A stretch of DNA of 64,000 bases from Larix kaempferi (GCA_027924585.1 BSBM01001068.1:1332501-1396500); one strand, 5' to 3'; shown: positions 1 to 12,075, counted from the stretch's first letter. Numbers and translations: made by a program. Notes: generated by a model not told the origin, from the sequence alone.

Positions 1-590
1 TATCTTGGGTTTTTTAGGTATGGACAATAGCTCATTAATAGGTGAATGCTTATATTGTTTAAATTTTATACTCAATCCTAATAGCCGACAATTTTGATAT
101 TAATGCATTTTTTATTTTTTATTTTTTATAATTTTATAATTTTTTTTGCATTATAATTTATTAATTTTTTGAAAAATTAGCCTATGTTATTGTCGAGTAA
201 TATTATTAATTTATATTGTTAAGTAAACTTAGAAATTTATATCAAATTAAATTTTTTAATAAAAACTAAATTGTTAATTTAAAAATTTTAATTATTAATC
301 ATTGATGTTATGATAATATAATGTTAGTGTTTATTTAATGTTTATGATTCTAATTTTTATTCAATTATTAGTTATTTATTAATTAATTTAAATTTATTTA
401 ACAGTTAGATTTTTAAAATAAATTGACTATAAAATTAATAATGTTTGGACTATATAGTTATTAACCTAGAAATTATCTATTCTAAAATTTTCTAAAAACT
501 TTTATTAAAACCTATTAATTATTAATTATTAATGATTTTGATTTATGTGTTGACGTTGGTTTTAAGTGTAGGCCAAAAGAAATACTTCTA
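1..590. other. AT-rich intergenic DNA
   Basis: Strongly AT-rich sequence with many short A and T runs. I see no coding potential, RNA gene or clear repeat boundary. It ends where the truncated gypsy element begins. Confidence 0.6.
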
Positions 591-599
591 GAGAATAAC

Positions 600-735
600 A
601 AGTGTCTTTGCTACTCAGTGTCATGCAGTCTTGTTGTAGTGCGCATCCCAAATGAGCTGCTGTCGATGCTCACCGGTCGGTACACAAAACTGTCCAAGCT
701 TGTATAACATGGTGTCTTTCAGAAATTAGTCGGAG
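600..735 (-). pseudogene. Integrase N-terminal fragment, gypsy element C
   Basis: The minus-strand translation contains a stretch resembling the segment just before and within the HHCC zinc-binding region of gypsy integrases: a leucine-tyrosine-lysine core, then a glutamate-histidine-arginine-glutamine segment and an alanine-histidine pair. An in-frame stop lies inside it. Only this N-terminal piece is present and the DDE core is lost. The call is by resemblance and position after RNase H. Confidence 0.5.
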
Positions 736-859
736 GTCAACGACTTGTCAGTCTGAAGCTGTCAGTAGACTGGTGAAAATTCGATGTCGTCCTAATACAA
801 TTGAGGCCAAGAGGTCATGTCGTATCCCTGCATACTCATCACTGTAAAAAGGAGAGTAA

Positions 860-2240
860 TGGGTGGTCGACTTAGAAAATTGGAAACGGTGTTAGCTTTA
901 CCTTTCCGATACTTAATCACCAACTGGAATTGTTGTAGGTAATTAATCCACTTGAGTTGTCTGGTTGTTTATATTTGCGACTGGGTCAGAGCAAATTAAA
1001 GAGGCTTATGGTCAGTGAGGATGATCGTTTCCTTTCCAAGGATGTAATGCCTCCATTGCTTGAGAGCTTTCACAATGGCATACAGTTCTCTTTCATGCAT
1101 CGAATATATTCTAACTGTGTCATTAAAAGTTTTGGAATGAAAAGCAACTGGGTGACCAGACTAAGTGATCACTACACCCAAGGCATAGTCCAATGCATCC
1201 ATCTCAATATACAAGGGCTGATGCAAATCAGATAACACAAGTAGAGGTGTAGTGCAGAGCTTATGCTTGAGCTGTTCAAAAGCTTCTTGTTGTGTCGATG
1301 TCCATTTGAAGAATTTTTTTTCCATTTCCCTTCATCAACTGATTCAGGGCTAGGATATGTGACTGAAGCCGAGTATGAAGTGTGAATAGAAATTCTCCAA
1401 ATCGAGAAAAATTCTTAGTTCTTGAATGCTTTAAGGAATGGACCAATCTTTGAGGATCTATACTTTTTTCTGGATCAACGTGAATGCCTGCAGAGTCAAT
1501 TACATACCCCAAATATTTGATGTTGTTCATCACAAAGGTACATTTATCCATGTTCAAGTAAATTCAATGTTGTTGGAGAGTGTCGAGGACTTGTTGAAGT
1601 TGACCGACATGTTATTTCGATGATCGACTGAAAATCAATATGTCGTTAAGGTAGACAATGAACCATTTGCCGATGAAAGGTCGAATAATGTTGTCCATGT
1701 ATCGCATGAAGGTCACAGGTGCATTGGTTAAGCTGAAATCCATGACTAACCATTCAAACAATACTTCCTTGGTCTTGAAAGAATTTTTCCAAACATTTGA
1801 GGGCTCGATTGGAATCTGATGATATCCTAACTTGAGGTCGAACTTAGTAAATAATTTAGCACCTTTCAGATAGTCGATAAGCTCATATATCTACAGAAGA
1901 GGGTAGCAATTCTTTACCAAAATTTTGTTGAGTGCCCTGTAGTCCCAAGTCCCGTATTTCTTTGGAATGAGGACGACTGGAATTTCACAAGGAGAGGAGA
2001 TAGGTCGGATATGGCCTTTGTCGATCAAATCTTGGATTTTTCTGCGAATCTCTTCATTTTCGAGAATGGATCTTCTGTAAATAGATGCGTTAGGAAAAGA
2101 AGAACAAGGAGAAAGTTCAATGGAGTGTTTTACCTGGAAATGTCGAGGTACTCCATCTAGATATTGGAATAAACTTTGATACTTGCCGAGAACATTGTCG
2201 ATCTACTACTTCTGTCGGGAGGTACATTGGTCGGTGAGTC
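860..2240 (-). pseudogene. Reverse transcriptase and RNase H remnant, gypsy element C
   Basis: Several open pieces on the minus strand read as gypsy RT and the RT-RNase H connection. The clearest is 1276-1557, with a typical thumb motif (KCTFVMNNIKYLGYVID) followed by the segment entering the RNase H region. The region from about 1600 to 2240 reads as RT palm and fingers in broken frames, and about 860-1270 as RNase H. In the intact family this is an RNA-dependent DNA polymerase that copies the element RNA in virus-like particles. Multiple stops and shifts make it non-functional. Confidence 0.7.
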
Positions 2241-2360
2241 GACTCATCGCTGTAGACTTCCTAGAATGTTGTGGTTTGATCATGATTAATGCAACTTCTG
2301 AGCATGATTGATGATATTCTTTATCTTTTTAGCATATATCATTGAGACCGTTGGTGTAGG

Positions 2361-2681
2361 TCATCGCTCTGGTATGTTGTACCATCGATTTTGGACTCTG
2401 ACAATCACCTTTTGAGGCCATGACTGATAACTTCCATGGAGATCCCACAAGTAAGGTTTCCCAAACAAGGCATCGACTACAGAGAGTGGTGCCACGTCGC
2501 AGAGTACTTCATCTTCAAAAGGATTCATGAAGTAGGAGAGTTTGCATTGACGGGTGATTCGTAATTCCTTTCCATCCTTCATCCAACCGATGTTGTAAGA
2601 TTGAGGATGTGTAGTGGTGACAAGACCTAGTTTCTTCACGAGATCTTCGGAAATGAAGTTCTTCTGGCTACCGTTATCCAC
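2361..2681 (-). pseudogene. Retroviral-type aspartic protease domain, gypsy element C
   Basis: A 106-codon open stretch begins with the active-site motif VDNGSQKNFI (D-N-G-S in place of the common D-S/T-G). It is followed by a KLGL segment and a later FGKPYLWDLH segment, the usual second half of the pepsin-like monomer in plant gypsy elements. In a live element this domain would cut the Gag-Pol polyprotein. It lies between the zinc-knuckle-like motif and RT, as expected. Confidence 0.7.
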
Positions 2682-2879
2682 AATAAAATGTAATGGATTG
2701 TGCTGAACCCATATCCGTGTATGGAATAGGCTCTCTCATTCCTCCTCTTCAATGATAGTCGAGGCTGCTAGAGTGGTCGATGTCGATGTAAAAAGAGTTG
2801 TTGCGTCTAGATCAGATTCTTCCACCATCTTGTCGAATGCGTCGGATGTCGACAATTTTTCCAAAAATATCTTTCGAGC

Positions 2880-3640
2880 TTTGCATTCAGATGTATCATG
2901 CCAAGATGAGTGGTGGTAATCGCACTATTTCCTGGTAGGTGGTTGTTTTCGACGTTCCCTTTTCTGAAAAGCATTTTTGTCGTGATCTGGCTTTTGCATA
3001 GTTAGCTGAGAATATTTTGACTTGTCGAAGTCGGCTAGTTCCTTCTTGTCGAGTGGTCATCCTAATGTCAGCTTTGTTGTGAAGCGTGCCTTCCCTTTCT
3101 GCTTGGTTTCAAGTTTGCTGACATAGTGGAATGCATCCGCGAGCGTATTGACAGTCAGAAATTCCATCTCCTACTGAATGTACTGGGACAATCCGCTGAT
3201 GTACTTCAGAACAAGCAATTTCTCTTCTTATTGGACGCCAAGTCTAGCCATGAGTCGACAGAACTCATCGATGTAACTCTATATTGATTGGTCTGTCCAT
3301 TTCCTTAGCTGCTACCACTACTTATACTACAGTTCAAGGTATTTGGGTGAGTAAAATTCCTTTTGGATGTATTCGACAAATTTATCCCATGTGTCGATGG
3401 GGTCTCTGCTTTTCTCCATCTTTGTTGAGAGGTTCTCCCACCAGCAGTGCACATATGTTGACATATTTAAGGATGCAATGGTGATCTTTTCAGCTTCTGA
3501 GAGTTGATTCATAGAGTAATAGGATTCCAATTGTCAACGGATTCCATCTCAATCTTTCCTTCTAGATTCGATATGTCCAAATTCATTTGCACTTTGAAGG
3601 GGATGATTTTGTCAAAGTGAGTTCTCGTCGAAAATCCTTC
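2880..3640 (-). pseudogene. Gag and zinc-knuckle remnant, gypsy element C
   Basis: The stretch 3327-3530 on the minus strand reads as a retrotransposon Gag capsid segment, with paired tryptophans (CWWENL) followed by DTWDKFVEYIQKEF. Further on (2880-2930) a CDYHHSSWHDTSEC motif looks like the atypical Cys/His knuckle of this gypsy group. Gag would form the particle and bind RNA. Stops at several places show it is dead. Confidence 0.65.
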
Positions 3641-3889
3641 GGATGTCGAAGCAAATCACATGATATTTTCATTGAACTAGGAAAACATTTCCGTCCGTTG
3701 TCGAGTCAGTGCTTGCTCAATAAGTTGTGTTATCTCGTTGGTTGCATGGCTATTGTCTGTTTCTCCTACCATTTCTAGAGGTAGTGTCTACTTGTATTGC
3801 TGATATTGTGAGTGTGTTTGAATAGGCATAAGTCAGTAACTTCATTGGAAGTGTCTACGCAAAACTTAAGCACGAACAAAGATGAAATA

Positions 3890-3899
3890 TCTGATACCA
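3890..3899 (-). other. Primer binding site, gypsy element C
   Basis: On the minus strand TGGTATCAGA lies one base after the LTR end. It is the first ten bases of the common plant retrotransposon site complementary to the initiator methionine tRNA 3' end (usual form TGGTATCAGAGC). The next bases diverge from that form. Confidence 0.65.
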
Positions 3900-3900
3900 A

Positions 3901-4411
3901 TGATCCACACGTGGCTAGGAAGCACGAGGGGGACAACAGTTCGACTAAATGACTCAGCTCTGTTATAGAGGAAGCATAAGAAATAGAGTAAGAAAAGCAG
4001 GAATACACTACACAGATAAACACAGATACACACAGACAATATGTAGGAATGTGAACTAATCTTCTCTATTACTGGATATAAGTTCATGACTTGTATATTA
4101 CATTATTAGACATGCTTATATAGAGAGTGTTGAGATGCTTGGGTGCCTTCTCATTATGTTCAGTTACAAAAGAAGTTAGAACAGTTCAAAAGTTCAACCA
4201 TTACAGTCAACTGGAAGACAAAGAGACAGCCTATCATAGTTCGACAGTCACAAGTCGCAGGTTGATGCTGCATGTCGACATCGTGAAACTGTTGAGGTCG
4301 ATGAACTTGTCGAAGTTGTTGAGTTTGTCGAAGTCGTGTCGAATTCAGAACTTGTCGAAGTTGTTTCAAAGTCGATGACTTGTCAAATTTGTGTCGAGTT
4401 AGCATCCGACA
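3901..4411 (-). repeat. 5' LTR of gypsy element C
   Basis: On the minus strand the segment begins TGTCGGATGC and ends GTGGATCA, directly before the primer site. It has a TATA motif about 300 bases in and several copies of a CTTGTCGAAG motif near its start. The TG...CA ends and the length of about 511 bp fit an LTR. The outer end is inferred from the TG, because no second LTR is present for comparison. Confidence 0.6.
4110..4123 (-). promoter_or_regulatory. TATA box of the element C LTR
   Basis: CTATATAAGCATG on the minus strand sits inside the LTR, where a Pol II promoter of an LTR retrotransposon is expected. Confidence 0.45.
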
Positions 4412-4779
4412 ATAATGCCAACTGCAATGTGGATCAGTACTCCCTATGGAGTTACCAATGACTCTGCAGCCATAATGGCTACTACAAGATCTCCTATATT
4501 CTTTTTTATACTATAAGATATACTCATGTTTTGTTTCTTAATTATAGAAGAATACAGTAACATCATAAGAATGGAACCCATTATTCTCTTAATGGATTAG
4601 TATTTAATATAGTCGGATAATCGTTTAAGGTTCATTTTAGGTTTTTTGCATGCCTCAATTCCTAATTAGGCTTAGAGTTTTCATGCTTCTATAATCTTCA
4701 TGAAATTCCACATGTGACTAGCTCTACATATGTGAGAAATGAGAGATAATATGGAATCCACTTGGTACCATGGTGGTCA
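4412..4779. other. Intergenic DNA, nothing recognised
   Basis: AT-rich sequence between the gypsy C LTR and the repeat array. No coding or RNA signal seen. Confidence 0.5.
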
Positions 4780-7022
4780 ACTGGATAGGTCAACTTGTCG
4801 GAGGCATAACTTCCTCATATGGACCTCATTTGAGGTGATTCTTACACCATTGTAAAGGCCTCAAAGTGTAGAATAGATTTAAGGAGAATGGCTTAAGTGA
4901 TGAACTTTTGACCCTAAAAAATCATTTATGCCCTAAAACAAGCCCCGGAAGGTTATGGATCCCAAAAATGCAAAGTGATACCTACCCCTAAAATGGGCCC
5001 ATCAAGCCATTCCTTCCAATATTTCTATCCATAAAGCACCAAAATAGATGAAAAATTATATATTGATCCATTTAAAATCACAGTATTTTAAGGATCAGGA
5101 TTCATAAGGAATTCTTTGAACCACTATACAATCCTTTTAGAGAGGGGATGTTTTACCTTTTATTAGGATATATGTACAATTAGGAGGTTTTGTGCACCAA
5201 GGATGGGTATTGGGGTCTTGACCATGGCAAGAGAAGGAAATAAATGAACTTAGTCCTATATAAATATTTTAAGTGTTTGTCCATGAATATGGCCTCAAGG
5301 CACCACATAATCCCTCTAGAAGGAATCTTTGACCTCCAAGTGGTATAGAGTACCTATAGGAATTTTTACATACTAGGGATGGATCTTGGAATCATGGCTA
5401 TGGTTGAGTTAAGAAAAGAGGGCCATATGCCCTAAATGAAACTTTTAGGAATCATGGGACAAAAGGAGAACTTGAACCACTCCACATGTCATTTTGAAGC
5501 ACAACCCATGGTCCAAGGATAAAAAAGAATGACTTAGGTACTATAAGATGATTTTATGATCCATGTACCATGCCTAGGTTTGTATTCTTTACGTAATCCA
5601 TGTAAATGGAATAATTACTTGAAAAGTATAATATGAATGTGATTAAGAGGTTTGGAACATTACATATTGTTATCAAGGACCTAACCATGATCCAAGGACA
5701 AGCACTAGGGCCTAAAATATATTTTGAGGTTTCATGGCCATATGTCTCACCTCTAGATTTCATGCTATCATTCTAAGTGATGACAATGTTGTTAGCAAGC
5801 CACTCATAATTCTGAATGTGATATTGAGAAGAATGTTTACCATGTCTTTACGTATCACATAGATAAATCAAGGGACTGACTTTAGTTTATGACATAAAAT
5901 GTTCGTATCTTGGCATAAATTAATTATACTTATGGGCTAAATATTCCATTTACAGGGATTGTGTGTTGGTTTTGGACCCTATACATGGACCATGAATCAC
6001 AAAAGATCATTTTAGTCCCTAATACATTGGTTTTTATCATTGGATCATGGGTTGTGTCTCAAGAACCATCTAGTGTGCAATCCATCATAGTGGTTCCCAT
6101 ATGACCATGTATAAGGCCTTGAGACCCATTCCTAATTAACAAACTGTCATAATGGTGTATGTATCCCACATAATAGCCAAATTTTCCCTCTAAATGGTAT
6201 GCATTATGGTTCAAGAGTTTTCTTTATTTAATGAACCCTTAAATATTCCTTTATATCATATGGCTCTTGATATTTACCTATTCAATCATGGTAAAGATCC
6301 TATAATAATTCCCTATGTGAAAACCCTTTATAGGTTCCCATATCCCACTTAGAGATCAAAGCTCCTTTTTAAATGGCCCGTTTCATGCTCTAAGGCCATG
6401 TTCATGGACTGGATCTTTAAAGCATTTATCTAATACTTGATCCTCATTATTTTCACTCCTTACCATGGTAAATACCCAGAGACCCATCCTTGGAGCAAAA
6501 TAAATCCTGGTGACACCCATATCCCAATTGAAGGACAAATACCCCATCTAAAGGGCCTCTCTAGTAGTTTGACGAGTTGTTCATGGCTCATGAGTATTAA
6601 AATATACATTTAAATCCTATGAATCTTTATTTTATCCAATGACCAATGTCAAAGTATCCAAACCCATTGTCTAAAAACTCTCTAATGGTTCTGAGATCTC
6701 AGTTGAATGCCAATGTGTATGATCCCTATAATAAAACATTTATATAAGACTTGAGACCCTTTCTCTACTCTCCTTACCATGGTAAATACCTAGAGACCCA
6801 TCCTTGGTGCACAAAACCTCTTAGTGACACCCATATCCCAATTGAGGGAAAATACCCCCCTTCTAAAGGGCCTCTCTATTGGTTTAAGGAGTTGTTAATG
6901 GCTCATGAGTCTTAAAAGATACATTTAAATCATAAGAAGCTTTACTTTCTCCCATGACCAATGTCATGGTATCTAAACCTGTTGTCTAAAAACTTTATAA
7001 TGGTGCCCAGATATCAGTTAAA
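4780..7022 (+). repeat. Degenerate satellite-like repeat array, part 1
   Basis: Diverged repeats recur here, built around the word accatggtaa, then a segment like gagacccatcc, then cccatatccca. The clearest pair starts at 6462 and 6776 (period 314), and each 314-bp unit holds two subunits (about 178 and 136 bp). The first 1.15 kb (4780-5935) is also strongly similar to 16390-17645. No protein or RNA gene is visible. The array continues past the solo LTRs at 9044, 11366, 13081 and 16341. It could be a satellite or the repetitive untranslated part of an old retroelement. Confidence 0.6.
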
Positions 7023-9043
7023 TGTAATACCCCTGGATGAGAGGTCCCTAAATTGATCATATGTATGATATAAATATTGATATGTAAATGCATTTATGGT
7101 AGAACAAATGAATATTAAAATGCATTTATGGTAGAACAAATGAATATTTTGTAATTATTAATAATAAAAATTATACTAGCTGTGGCTGAGAAAGAACGCT
7201 GAAAAGAACGGGGACTTGTGTATTCACTAGAGTCAATAAGGGGGTTAAAAGGCCTTGCGGGGGGAAACCTTTGCTATGAACCTGTTATAATGCTAAGTTC
7301 CTTAAAAGACCCAAAGTTTTGGCTAAGTCATAAATTCCATGACTTAAGACTTAGTTTTAAATCTTAATTATGAATATGTGGGATTAAGGAAAGTGTTTAG
7401 GTTTTTAAATTAAAAGAGAGAAATGTGGGTCTCTTGGAGAGCCTACGTGGTTTAAACTTGTCATGCATTTAACTTATGCATGGAAAAGGGTAAATGAATG
7501 AAAAAAAGTGGGGAAGTGTTAGGAGAGAGTGGGAAAAGCTAGGAGTGCACAAGCACATGCAAAAATTGAGTCACGAGCAAAGGAGACTCTGGCCATTGAA
7601 CCTTCCTTAATTATCCTTGAACCTTTGATTGATTAAGGTTTTTTTTACCACTAATTTGTGGTCAATGAAATGGCGAATTGTACATAAAGTGTTCTGGTGG
7701 ATTTCCCATGCACTGGTTAAGCAGTGATGGTTTTCACTGTGGTGTGATTGAAATGAAAATAGGATGGGCAGTGTATGGTTTGCCATGGAATTGGATTAAG
7801 CCTGTATTTTTTGGATGCCTGAAAGTTTTTGTGAACCTCTAAAAATTGTCATGAATTACCCATGATAATCCTGTGATGGAATTATATTGGGTGGAAGGAA
7901 TGATTTCTGGTGAATTCACAAGTCCCAGCTCAGGGGTGGTGTTCTGTTGAGATATTAATGAGTAGAACTACCTACGGATGGGTGGAGTGTGGATGCCACA
8001 AAACTAGTTTCCTGTGCTAATCCTTTTTGCATATAAGTTTATTTTCCTAGAAATTCTGTTTAAATTTTTGAAAGGATAATTAATTATTTACTAGTGACAT
8101 ATTTGCATAATTTCCTTGTTATCCAGAGTTTGGTTTTAAGATAGGAATTTACATTTTATTTGGTTTAATTCATGGGAATGAAATAAGTGCAAGATCCATG
8201 ATGAGGTATTGCTTGAAAATTCATGCAATTTTGTTCTTAAATTAAGTCGAAGTCGAAGTTGAATCGAAATTTATTTCCTATACAAATTGTTAATTTCCAG
8301 ATTTGAAAATGTAATGCTTAATTAAACTCAGTCGAAGAGAATAGATCTTGGAAAAATTAGAAGAATGAATAAATAAACTTGAATTTTATTCATTTCTATT
8401 GTTTTTCATTAATTTAAAGTTTTATGGCAAATATATAATTTTATTGCCCACCCTATGTGATAATGCTAATTTTACAACGTAGTTTTGTTTTACCATGCAA
8501 GTCCTAAGTTCAAATAAATGATTATGCAATTCAATAAGGATTATAGTTGGGAAGGAAATAGTTCATTAAATAATGAATGAAGTGGTTGGTAAAATTGCTC
8601 TACTAAAATTTGAAAAAAAAAAAAATTTATTTAACATGAAACTTACTATACAATAAGTTTTAAAAGGAAAAGGATAAGTCGAAGTTTTGTTTATATTTGA
8701 CCTAATTAGTGGGTAGACAAATAAATAAAGGCATGTTAATTTAAATATTTAAAAATGTCTATGATCTAAATTTGTATAATTTTACGTGAAGTCCACGAGA
8801 AAGAGTTTTACTACACATTTCTTACTGTGCAGGGGTTACAATTAACTTTGCATTTGTGCATTAAACTATATTGTATGAATTTTATTAAACAAATGTCTCA
8901 TAGATTAGTCTATTATTTCGATATTATTAATTTTAATGCATTTGTTGTAAGATTTAATAGACCTTTTGAAATATTTTATGCTTCCTCTATTTAATTATAA
9001 TTAATATGCACTATAAACACATTTGTCAAAAGGGTGTGTTACA
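7023..9043. mobile_element. Solo LTR (about 2.0 kb)
   Basis: The segment starts TGTAATACCCC and ends GGGTGTGTTACA, the complementary TG...CA termini typical of long plant gypsy LTRs. The four bases TAAA flank both sides (7019-7022 and 9044-9047). Removing the segment rejoins the surrounding repeat so that it matches its neighbouring unit near 6699. There is no internal coding region, so this is an LTR left by recombination between two LTRs. The visible target duplication is four bases where five is usual; one base has probably mutated. Confidence 0.75.
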
Positions 9044-9047
9044 TAAA

Positions 9048-9433
9048 GGCCAATGCTTATGATCTCTAGATTATTAATTTTGATCATATGACCCTTATTT
9101 TTCTTAATCGACCATGGTAAACACACTAAGACCCGTTCTATGTAAAAATATTTTAATGATGCATATATCCCATTAGGAAGCCAATGATTTGGGTCTATAT
9201 GGTGGTTTGAGGCCTAGTTTAGAAACCAAGAGCCTAAAAGTTTCATTTTGTGCCAAAGTCCCAAAATCCATCTCTTGTGTACAAAACCTCCAAATAGTAC
9301 CCATATCTCATCGAGGAAAAATACTTTCTAGATGGATTTTGTGGTGGTTTGAGAAATATTTCATGTCCCATAAGATCTATAAGATTAATTTATAGATGAA
9401 GGACATTGTTTTCCTTCCCCAGTTAGGGTCAAG
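9048..9433 (+). repeat. Degenerate satellite-like repeat array, part 2
   Basis: This continues the array interrupted by the solo LTR. The word accatggtaa recurs at 9111, about 310 bases after the unit start at 6776 once the LTR is removed. A further subunit begins near 9254. Confidence 0.55.
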
Positions 9434-11360
9434 TGTAATTCCCGCCTCGGTACCTTAACTGTTTAGAATAATGATGGTACTAGTTTTGAAATGAACTGGC
9501 TATGTAAAACAAGAACCATTTGAATTTACTTTGAAAATGCTTGAACGATAGTTATAGAAACTATTACTTTACTTAATAAATGAATGCTCGATCGATTGAG
9601 ATAGGATGACTGAGTGTTACATATGCTTGACTGATTGAGATAGAATGATGACTGATAGGTATGATTTACTAATTGAGAGAAAAGGATGAATGAAATATAT
9701 GCTCGGCTGACTGAGATATTATGATGGATGATGAAATATTTCATAGTGCAGTGCTACTAATGTGCGCTTGTGTATGTGTGTGTGTGCAGTGGCAAGTAAG
9801 ATGATTTATCGACTGACCCACAATGGAATTATAGGGGTCGTAAGAACATAAAGAACACATAGGGGTACGATGACTGACTGTCGACCCTAGATTAGCAATC
9901 CACGCACGGGTGAAGCCGTTTCAGCTCACTCGGGGAAGCATATGCCGTACAGGCAAGGCCATAATGATTTGGTCACGTACGATGAGTTGAGGGGAGCGCA
10001 ATAATGAGAGCCTTATCCCTCAACATCCCTTAGTCTCCAAGGAGCGTAGTTGAGAGATTGCGGTAACAGTTCCCGATCGCTACGCAGTACTCCCCATAAG
10101 AAGGAAGAAATGAAACTGTCAGAAGGGACCACTGAAGAGGTACCTAGACAAGAACGAGAGGAAGAAAATTAATCAATGATAAGTGAAAATTTCACATAAT
10201 ATTTAAGAAATACTTTATTTCATTTTGTTCTATTTTATTAATTTGAATAATTCTATTCAAGATTTTATTTTTAATTGATTTCATTAATTTGAATTATTCA
10301 TTTTAATTGATTTTATTAACTTGAAAAAGAACTAAAGAGATTTATTTTATTCAATATTAAATTTGATAAATTTTATTATTTATTCAAAAGATTTTATTAT
10401 TTTAAATCATTCTATTAAAGATTCTCTTTAATTGACTTCATTATTTTGAGAAATAATTGAAATAGGTCATTAATAAAAGAATTATTTTTCTTTTTATTAT
10501 TATTCAAGATTTTACTTTACTTTATTTTATTATTCATTTAATTTATTTTATAAAGAGAGAATTTAAAATAGATTATACTTTTAGTAAAAGGAATCGTCTT
10601 TTAATTCAATCTTAATATTAGGAAAATAAAGAAAAGTAGAAAGCAATAAGTCTAACTAAAAGATTGTTAAGTAAACTAAATGAGAACCAAAAGAGAAGTA
10701 GAACTCTTCTACACCTACCTCCCACTGATCTAGGGATTTAGGTACACATTAAAGACATTAAGAAGACACATGTATTTGAGAATATTCGAAATTAAAATAT
10801 TAAATTAAATTAAATATGTGCATGGACAGACACATGGCACATAGGCTTTTGCTATATAATGAGGGAGGAGAAGGAGAGAAAGACATCTCTTACTCCCTAA
10901 TGCTGGATGGTCATCATAATCTCGGATTATGTTATGATCCTTGGAGTTGGGAATAGCCCGAACGGGGATTGGGAGATCCTTTTGGGAGGCTAGCTAAGTG
11001 TGTTCTTACGACCCCATTAGCTCGGGGGGTTCGAGGTGAAGAATATTAGCCTCGATACGGTAGGGTGGTCAACCGAGGGGTCACTCAGTACTTCCTCAAG
11101 AGATTGGATTGGATCATGCAGAAACCACTTCGAAGACTCCATCGATTCGCTGGACCAACCATCGAAAATAGGTTTGAAGTATTTTTATTTTAATTATTTT
11201 GCTCAATCTTTTTTAGAATGAATAAATATGAGTATATAGTTTTATATATTGACATTCATGTACTACAATAGATAGAACTAGATCTGTGGCTTCTATATCT
11301 TTTTTTGAAAAATCTTACTGGAAGTTTTTTTTTTGGGACCCAAGAAAGGGGGTCCCTACA
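9434..11360 (+). mobile_element. Solo LTR (about 1.93 kb) with 5-bp target duplication
   Basis: It begins TGTAATTCCCG and ends GGGGTCCCTACA. The five bases TCAAG are repeated exactly on both sides (9429-9433 and 11361-11365). Taking it out restores the surrounding repeat unit. A TATA motif at 10852-10860 on the plus strand, followed by a purine-rich leader, sets the likely orientation. There is no internal region, so it is a recombination product of a gypsy-type element. Confidence 0.85.
10852..10860 (+). promoter_or_regulatory. TATA box of the solo LTR
   Basis: ctatataat lies about 500 bases before the LTR end and is followed by GA-rich sequence, as in the U3/R junction of plant LTRs. Confidence 0.45.
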
Positions 11361-11365
11361 TCAAG

Positions 11366-11868
11366 GACTTGAGGTACATCTAGACACAAAAATTCATACT
11401 GACTCTTTATCCTACCCTTATGAAAAATATCCCTTTTAGGGGGGGCATATTGTATTTATAGGCTTTGATCATGGCCCATTATCCCAAGATTTTTTGTTTA
11501 GGATATAATTTCTTAGATTCCCTCCTCCAATCATGGTTAAGGCCTCAAGATCCATTCCTAATGAAAAAAACATCGTTATAGTATCCATTGATCACTCAAA
11601 TACAAGTAGTCCCTATATAGGACATGTATTTCCTTCCTTCACCATGACCAATGCCTTAACACAGCCATCCCAAATGCACAAGATTTCATAGTGGTACCCA
11701 TATTCCACTTGGAGGCCAAACATTGTCTATAAAGGACCTATGTTTTGATTTTTTTTCATGTTCATGGTCAGTGAACCTTGATATCCATTTATGGTGTAAG
11801 GGACTCAATTTATTCTCATGACTCTAGTCAATACCTTGAAACCCATCCCATTATGCAAAATTGTTAAG
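11366..11868 (+). repeat. Degenerate satellite-like repeat array, part 3
   Basis: More diverged subunits of the same array, with catggttaag/accatgacca words near 11531, 11641 and about 11817 followed by cccat-type segments. No gene seen. Confidence 0.5.
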
Positions 11869-12075
11869 GACCAAATTCAAAAAATAGCATAGAAATAGAA
11901 AGAAAGAGCAACATAATACTTCGAGAATGAAATAAAGAGATGAATAACAAGTCACTCTGATGGGGAAATATCCTAAGGTTTCCCCCTCAAAGTTTATTCT
12001 TATTCGTTTATATATTTCATTCTCAAGGCATTGGGTTACTCTTTCTTTCTATATTTATGTTATTTGAGGAATTTG
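11869..12075. repeat. Imperfect inverted repeat, MITE-like
   Basis: The left arm (about 11869-11953, beginning ccaaattcaa) is the inverted partner of the right arm (about 11996-12075, ending gaggaatttgg). The arms share the blocks agaaagaaagag and gagaatgaaat in matching positions. The centre contains a short ggggaaa/tttcccc stem. A diverged copy of the right arm alone occurs at about 13430-13520. No clear target duplication is visible, so a fold-back structure of another origin is possible. Confidence 0.5.

Larger units (their letters stand above)
591..4411 (-). mobile_element. Truncated Ty3/gypsy retrotransposon (element C)
   Basis: Read on the minus strand, this is a 5' LTR (3901-4411), a primer binding site next to it, then gag, a zinc-knuckle-like motif, aspartic protease, reverse transcriptase, RNase H and the first part of integrase. 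The order gag-PR-RT-RH-IN defines Ty3/gypsy. The integrase core, the polypurine tract and the 3' LTR are missing, because homology stops near 591 and gives way to AT-rich DNA. The frame is broken by many stops and shifts, so it is an old dead copy. The left boundary is approximate. No target duplication can be checked because one end is gone. Confidence 0.8.

Noticed and set aside
957-1235. 92-codon plus-strand open frame
   Set aside because: Antisense to the RNase H region of gypsy C. No domain of its own.
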